From NCBI GenBank assembly GCA_018240295.1, contig JAFEGB010000293.1, forward strand, positions 1 to 55,664: a stretch of DNA of 55,664 nt, read 5' to 3'. The stretch's first letter is position 1; every line of letters begins with the position of its first letter. The notes beneath the pieces were generated by a model. The model worked only from the letters and a program-made list of their open reading frames with translations, searched no databases and was not told where the DNA came from. Below are positions 53,523-55,664 of the stretch, one piece after another. The DNA comes from Pseudomonadota bacterium (GTDB taxonomy: Bacteria; Pseudomonadota; Gammaproteobacteria; Competibacterales; Competibacteraceae). The translations under genes and the position numbers were made by a program.

Positions 53523-55370
53523 ATGTCTCCGCTCCCTGGCTGTCGTCGTCTCATCGTCTTGTGCTGGCTGTGTGTATGTGCAGGGCTCGCCTCGTGGCCC
53601 CCCGGGGCCGTGGCTGAACTTCCTGCGGTGCAGGTCCTGAGCGGCCGGCTCGAAGCCGGGCAGAGCGTGCTGTTTGCACTGCCGGGACTGAAGGCCGGCA
53701 CGCAGCTGAGGTTTCGGGCCGAGGGCCTCGACGGCAGTCTCGATCCGCTGCTCGCGGTGCTGAAGCCGGGGCTCGATCTCGAGCGGGCGCGCATCGACTA
53801 CCGCGAGCGCTACCAGCGCTTGCGTGCCGGGCGCACCGAGGACCCGGCAGCCTACGCGGCGCTGCTCGACGAGTACGTGCTCGCGCAGGCCGACGACAGC
53901 GCCGGCGGTTATGCGGCCGATCTGGAGTTCACGGTGCCGGCCGACGGCGACTACCGGCTGCTGCTGAGCGCAAGTCCGCTGCGTCCGGGCTTCGGCGGCT
54001 ACCGGCTGACGATCGCCGGCGAGGAGGGAATCGCGGCGGTCAGCGTCCTGGCCGGTGTCTGGGGCGGCGATGCGCGCGTGCAGGCGACCGGACTCGCCTT
54101 CACCGGCGACGAACCCTGGCGCTATGTCGAGCTGCGGCCGGTGCAGGCCGGCGAGACGCTGCAGGTGCGGCTCGAAGCCGTCGACGGGGCGCCGCTGCCA
54201 CCGCAACTGCTGCTGCTCGACTACGGCGACAAACCGCTCGCCACCGCCAGCACCAGCACCGCTGCGCCGGCGCGACTGACGCTGACGCATGGGTTTCGCA
54301 GCGCCGACCCGGCACCGCGCCTGCGCGTCGCGCGTCCCGATGGCGCGAGCGGCGCGCAGTACCGGCTGCTGCTCGGCATCGACACCGCCGCGTTCGGCGA
54401 CGGTCCGGTCGAGCCGCTCGGCCGGCCGCTGCTGCAGGTGCCGATCGAGGTGCAGGTCGGCGTGCGCATGGACCAGATCACCGGCGTCGACCAGCGTGGC
54501 GAGAACTTCGGTGCCGTCGCCTCGCTGCGCATGGACTGGACCGACCCGGCACTGGCCTTCAATCCCGAGTCCTGCGGCTGCCGTCTGAAGACCTTCGGCG
54601 GCGACGCCTTCGCGCAGTACGTGCAGCAGCACGGCGCGCTGTGGCCGGAGTTCGTCGTGTTCAACCAGCAGGGCAACCGCTGGGCGCAGAAGCGCCTCGT
54701 CGTGCTGCGCCCGGACGGTTCCGCACAGTATTACGAGCGCTTCTCGACCACGCTGCAGGCACCGGATTTCGATTTCCGGCGTTTTCCGTTCGATACGCAG
54801 CGGTTTTTCATCCGTGTCGAACTGATCGCGCCGGAGTGGAAATTCCGCTTTGTCGAACTGCCCGACTACAGCGGTCTCGGCCGCCAGCTTGGCGAGGAGG
54901 AATGGGTCACGACCGGTTTCGACACCCGCATCAGCAGCGAGACCGAAACCACCGGCCTGCCGGTATCGCGGTTTTCCTACGGCTTCACGGCCGAGCGGCA
55001 CCTGAATTACTACGCGTACCGGATCTTCCTGCCGGTGCTGGTGATCATCGTCATCGCCTGGGTGACGCTGTTCCTGCGCGACTACGGCAAGCGCGTCGAG
55101 GTCGCCGGCGGCAACCTGCTGTTGTTCATCGCCTTCAACTTCACGATCTCCAGCGACCTGCCACGGCTCGGCTACCTGAGCTTCCTCGATACGCTGCTGC
55201 TCAGCGCCTTCGTCGTCACCGGCTGCATGTTCGTGCTCGCCGTGTACATGCGCAGACTGGAGGCCGGCGGGGCCAGCGCTGTGCTGCAGCGTATCGACGG
55301 CTGGGTGATCTGGCTGTATCCGCTGGCATACGTGCTCGGCATCGGCGCGATCGTGGCGTTCTACCGCTGA
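53523..55370 (+). CDS. Pentameric ligand-gated ion channel homologue (Cys-loop family) with extra N-terminal domains
   Basis: This 615-residue protein has a signal peptide (about 1-30). Two beta-rich domains follow, at about 35-175 (VLSGRLEAGQSVLFALPG; DLEFTVPADGDYRLLL, as in jelly-roll PPC domains) and about 176-310. The ligand-binding domain covers about 320-498, with the conserved FPFD loop (about 421-424). Four helices end the protein: M1 about 501-521 (IFLPVLVIIVIAWVTLFL), M2 about 531-551 (GGNLLLFIAFNFTISSDLP), M3 about 560-582 and M4 about 594-614. The order fits prokaryotic channels such as GLIC and DeCLIC. The Cys pair of eukaryotic receptors is absent, as usual. ATG 53523 is chosen; an in-frame GTG 53490 is an alternative. 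Confidence 0.85.
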   Translation: MSPLPGCRRLIVLCWLCVCAGLASWPPGAVAELPAVQVLSGRLEAGQSVLFALPGLKAGTQLRFRAEGLDGSLDPLLAVLKPGLDLERARIDYRERYQRLRAGRTEDPAAYAALLDEYVLAQADDSAGGYAADLEFTVPADGDYRLLLSASPLRPGFGGYRLTIAGEEGIAAVSVLAGVWGGDARVQATGLAFTGDEPWRYVELRPVQAGETLQVRLEAVDGAPLPPQLLLLDYGDKPLATASTSTAAPARLTLTHGFRSADPAPRLRVARPDGASGAQYRLLLGIDTAAFGDGPVEPLGRPLLQVPIEVQVGVRMDQITGVDQRGENFGAVASLRMDWTDPALAFNPESCGCRLKTFGGDAFAQYVQQHGALWPEFVVFNQQGNRWAQKRLVVLRPDGSAQYYERFSTTLQAPDFDFRRFPFDTQRFFIRVELIAPEWKFRFVELPDYSGLGRQLGEEEWVTTGFDTRISSETETTGLPVSRFSYGFTAERHLNYYAYRIFLPVLVIIVIAWVTLFLRDYGKRVEVAGGNLLLFIAFNFTISSDLPRLGYLSFLDTLLLSAFVVTGCMFVLAVYMRRLEAGGASAVLQRIDGWVIWLYPLAYVLGIGAIVAFYR

Positions 55371-55403
55371 GCCGGATGCGGAGGCGGCGGTGCCGCCGGT
55401 CGG

Positions 55404-55664
55404 CTAGTCGTCGTAGCCGTGCTTCGCGAACCAGGCCGCAAGCCGCGGGCTGTGTGCGGCGCTGTCGCGGACCAGCGTCCTGCGCGTGGCGGCCGGAAGC
55501 GCGCCGAGGCGGGCGGTGACTTCGGCGGCGGCGGCGTTCAGGGCTTCGACGACATGGCGGCGATCCGCGTCCTTCAGGGCCTTCACGGCTTCCGGACGTG
55601 CGGCGTGCAGGGCGGCATCGAGTTGCGCGAGCGCGGCGCGGGCGGCGGCGAGCAGTTGCGGATC
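55404..55664 (-). CDS. Unrecognised gene, C-terminal fragment cut by the window edge
   Basis: On the lower strand the frame is open from the right edge to TAG at 55404-55406, giving 86 residues. It is Ala/Arg-rich and probably all alpha-helical (for example DADRRHVVEALNAAAAEVTARLG), ending HSPRLAAWFAKHGYDD. No family is recognised. A 6-bp stem at about 55384-55398 (GGCGGC-GGT-GCCGCC) separates its end from the channel gene. Coding is likely because of the open frame to the edge, but unproven. Confidence 0.5.
   Translation of the reverse strand, partial: DPQLLAAARAALAQLDAALHAARPEAVKALKDADRRHVVEALNAAAAEVTARLGALPAATRRTLVRDSAAHSPRLAAWFAKHGYDD

Noticed and set aside
53276-53617. 113-residue upper-strand frame before the ion-channel gene
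   Set aside because: It is rich in Cys, Ser and Arg, overlaps the channel start in another frame and has no recognisable feature.

Overview
The window is uniformly GC-rich chromosomal DNA, with G or C at most third codon positions. The order accA-tilS-pyrG-kdsA-eno-ftsB-ispD-ispF-truD, then surE-pcm-nlpD-rpoS, is the classical gammaproteobacterial housekeeping arrangement. RpoS, an NlpD-type LysM/LytM lipoprotein, HrpA, MazG and an AlaC-hom pair fit a free-living gammaproteobacterium, perhaps on the Xanthomonadales/Nevskiales side. The lineage call is inference from gene order and composition. I saw no tRNA, rRNA, CRISPR array, transposase or phage gene.

Layout. 1-4189: dipeptide/oligopeptide ABC importer (end of the binding protein, two permeases, two ATPases). 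4190-7074: an interspersed-type repeat, PPK2 polyphosphate kinase, and small SnoaL-like, VOC and membrane proteins. 7075-9268: DedA membrane protein and a DegQ/DegP-type protease. 9303-12374: an accessory cluster of nucleotidyltransferase, a small Tat-type exported protein, a PqqD-like chaperone and an HprK-related kinase (HPr-rel-A type). 12352-28701: the housekeeping block, interrupted by a YXWGXW lipoprotein between ispD and ispF, and by a methyltransferase, a glycosyltransferase and an opposing SmrB-like gene between truD and surE. 28722-32117: a leftward redox/membrane operon (SDR-DoxX fusion, DUF2269, DCC-type protein, Mth938-like protein) with a GbsR-type regulator and two matching palindromes. 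32313-42912: alaC, hom, a phosphoglycerate-mutase-like gene, ygiQ, a hidden 50-residue leftward gene, mazG, DUF192, a NUDIX hydrolase, typA and two cold-shock genes. 43177-48409: hrpA and an FMN-dependent alpha-hydroxy-acid oxidase. 48700-52747: a leftward three-gene c-di-GMP module (FIST sensor, PAS-GGDEF-EAL, REC-GGDEF). 53523-55370: a pentameric ligand-gated ion channel homologue with a large extra N-terminal region. The right edge cuts a leftward gene.

The most interesting system is the 9303-12374 cluster. A kinase related to HPr kinase, a PqqD-like peptide-binding protein and a nucleotidyltransferase surround a small protein with a twin-arginine leader. I read this as a possible peptide phosphorylation/nucleotidylation and export system. 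Next are the ion channel with its two predicted beta-rich N-terminal domains, the GbsR regulon with visible operators, and the small gene whose terminator lies inside the 3' end of ygiQ.
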